From assembly GCA_030431185.1 (NCBI GenBank), contig JAUIJO010000060.1:1-13787 (forward strand): 13,787 nt of DNA, in the 5' to 3' direction. Below the pieces are notes generated by a model. The model worked only from the letters and a program-made list of their open reading frames with translations. It ran no database searches and was not told the origin of the DNA. Positions 12,702-13,787 of this stretch are shown piece by piece. The translations under genes were made by a program, and so were the position numbers. Origin of the DNA: Gammaproteobacteria bacterium. Its GTDB lineage: Bacteria; Pseudomonadota; Gammaproteobacteria; Xanthomonadales; Xanthomonadaceae. Positions within the stretch are counted from its first letter, which is position 1. Each line of letters opens with the position of its first letter.

Positions 12702-13787
12702 TCAGAAGCGGTAGTTGACCGTCAGCAGCGCCGACCGCGGTTGCCCCGGCGTGTAACGGTAGCCGCTCTTGTTGATCGCGGCGACATATTCCTCGTCGAA
12801 CAGGTTGTAGACGTTGAGGCGGAGGTTCCACTGCTCGCTGAAGGCGTAGCTGGCGACGGCGTCGAACACCCAGTAGTCCTCGGCATACGCCGGCGTGCCC
12901 ACCGCACCGTCGTTGCCGCGCTTGAGCTCGCCGGAATAGCGCGCGCCGCCGCCCACGGTCAGGCCGGAGTCGAACGCGTAGGTCGACCAGGCGGTGAAGG
13001 CGCGGTCGGGCGTGTAGGTCAGCTCGCGCGTGCCGTCCACGGCGACGCCGGGGCCCTCGACGACGTCGGTGTCCATGGTGGTGAAGCCGGCCGACACGGC
13101 CCAGGCGTCGGTGATCTGCCCGACCGCGCTCAGCTCGATGCCGCGCACGCGCTTCTCGCCGTTCTGGTAGTACTGCTGGTCGGTCGGATCCTGCACGATC
13201 TCGTTCTCGATCGTGGTGTCGTACAGCGCCGCGGTCAGCAGCAGCGCGTCGCCGGCCAGGGTCCACTTGGCGCCGATTTCCGCGGTCTTCGCCTTCTGCG
13301 GGTCGAACGCCGGGTTGTTGGCGCTGTTGGCCGAATTGCTCAGCTCAAGGCTGCCGCCGCCCGGGGGCTGCTGCGAGATGGCGTAGTTGGCGTAGAAGCT
13401 GGACGCATCCGTGGGCTTGTACAGCGCGCCAAGCTTCCAGTTGAACAGGGAGTCGGAGCTCTCGGCGTCGACGTTCGGCAGCACGGTGCCCTCCGGGAGG
13501 CCGTTGCAGTCGGGCCCGCGACGGCCGCCGCAGGCGGCGAAGTTGCTGAACTCGCTGTCGTAGCGGTCCACGCGCAGGCCGCCGTTGAGCTGCCAGCGCT
13601 CGCCGAACTTGACCGTGTCGAACAGGTAGGCCGAGACCGTGTCGGTGCGACCCTCGCCGTCGGCGCCGGTGCGGCCCCAGCGCAGCCCGCCCACGTCCGG
13701 GTCGGGGGCGTAGAGGTTGGCGTCCGGCCAGGTGCTGCCATCGAGGGCGCCCATGCCGGTGAGGTCGAGTTCCTCGCGGGTGACCTC
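12702..13787 (-). CDS. piuA: TonB-dependent catecholate siderophore receptor, Fiu/PiuA type, C-terminal part
   Basis: The last 361 residues of an outer-membrane beta-barrel receptor; the gene enters the window from the right edge, so the plug domain, TonB box and start are not seen. Fiu/PiuA-like stretches are LFNWKLGALYKPTDASSFYA (114-133 of the fragment), SQQPPGGGSLELSNSANSAN (138-157), YYQNGEKRVRGIELSAVGQI, LTVGGGARYSGELKRGNDGA, LRLNVYNLFDEEYVAAINKS and the C-terminal SALLTVNYRF ending in the aromatic residue needed for barrel assembly. Cysteines at fragment positions 86 and 94 could form a disulfide in an external loop. Such receptors bring ferric catecholate or mimic siderophores into the periplasm. 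The next gene is piuC, the same order as fiu-ybiX and piuA-piuC. The promoter lies outside the window. The receptor family is clear; the exact siderophore is not. Confidence 0.9.
   Translation of the reverse strand, partial: EVTREELDLTGMGALDGSTWPDANLYAPDPDVGGLRWGRTGADGEGRTDTVSAYLFDTVKFGERWQLNGGLRVDRYDSEFSNFAACGGRRGPDCNGLPEGTVLPNVDAESSDSLFNWKLGALYKPTDASSFYANYAISQQPPGGGSLELSNSANSANNPAFDPQKAKTAEIGAKWTLAGDALLLTAALYDTTIENEIVQDPTDQQYYQNGEKRVRGIELSAVGQITDAWAVSAGFTTMDTDVVEGPGVAVDGTRELTYTPDRAFTAWSTYAFDSGLTVGGGARYSGELKRGNDGAVGTPAYAEDYWVFDAVASYAFSEQWNLRLNVYNLFDEEYVAAINKSGYRYTPGQPRSALLTVNYRF

Noticed and set aside
11893..13266. Long minus-strand open frame of 457 codons
   Set aside because: It is a shadow of the receptor and piuC frames, with Arg/Pro/Ala-rich composition and no family features.

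Overview
The window is GC-rich, coding-dense bacterial DNA. Its gene families, the fused cysNC gene, and the receptor/PiuC iron locus fit a gammaproteobacterium of the Xanthomonadaceae (Lysobacteraceae) group, such as Lysobacter or Luteimonas. This placement comes from protein resemblance and gene order, not from a marker gene. I see no rRNA, tRNA, CRISPR array, insertion sequence or prophage.

Region 1 (1-4130) is a sulfate-assimilation locus. The 5' part of cysJ (sulfite reductase flavoprotein) runs leftward off the window. Divergent from it are a TSUP/TauE-SafE membrane transporter, cysD and a fused cysNC, which activate sulfate to APS and PAPS. The divergent intergenic region carries a direct repeat that may be a regulator site. 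The cys unit ends at a strong hairpin terminator that also serves the convergent gene on the other strand.

Region 2 (4130-7060) holds unrelated single genes: an M20 zinc dipeptidase (minus), a secreted single-domain ComEA-like DNA-binding protein (plus), and a lone HutD/Ves-family cupin (plus). An inverted repeat lies between the divergent dipeptidase and comEA genes.

Region 3 (7080-13787, all minus strand) is an iron-uptake and electron-transfer locus. In transcription order it contains the 3' part of a Fiu/PiuA-type TonB-dependent siderophore receptor, a PiuC-type Fe(II)/2-oxoglutarate dioxygenase, a Fur-box-like promoter, a short PepSY membrane protein, a secreted DUF2271 protein, a secreted DUF4198 protein, an ApbE flavin transferase, and a membrane-anchored flavodoxin/FNR diflavin reductase. 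In Pseudomonas aeruginosa the PepSY and diflavin reductase parts are one protein (PiuB) next to PiuA and PiuC. Here they are separate and bracket three exported-protein genes. The DUF2271 protein carries D-G-V-S-G-A-T, a match to the ApbE flavinylation consensus. The most coherent reading is a NADPH-to-periplasm electron chain: cytosolic diflavin reductase, then histidine-rich PepSY membrane protein, then covalently flavinylated DUF2271 protein, then ferric siderophore delivered by the receptor. The chain is inferred; the motif, gene order and overlaps are visible in the sequence.
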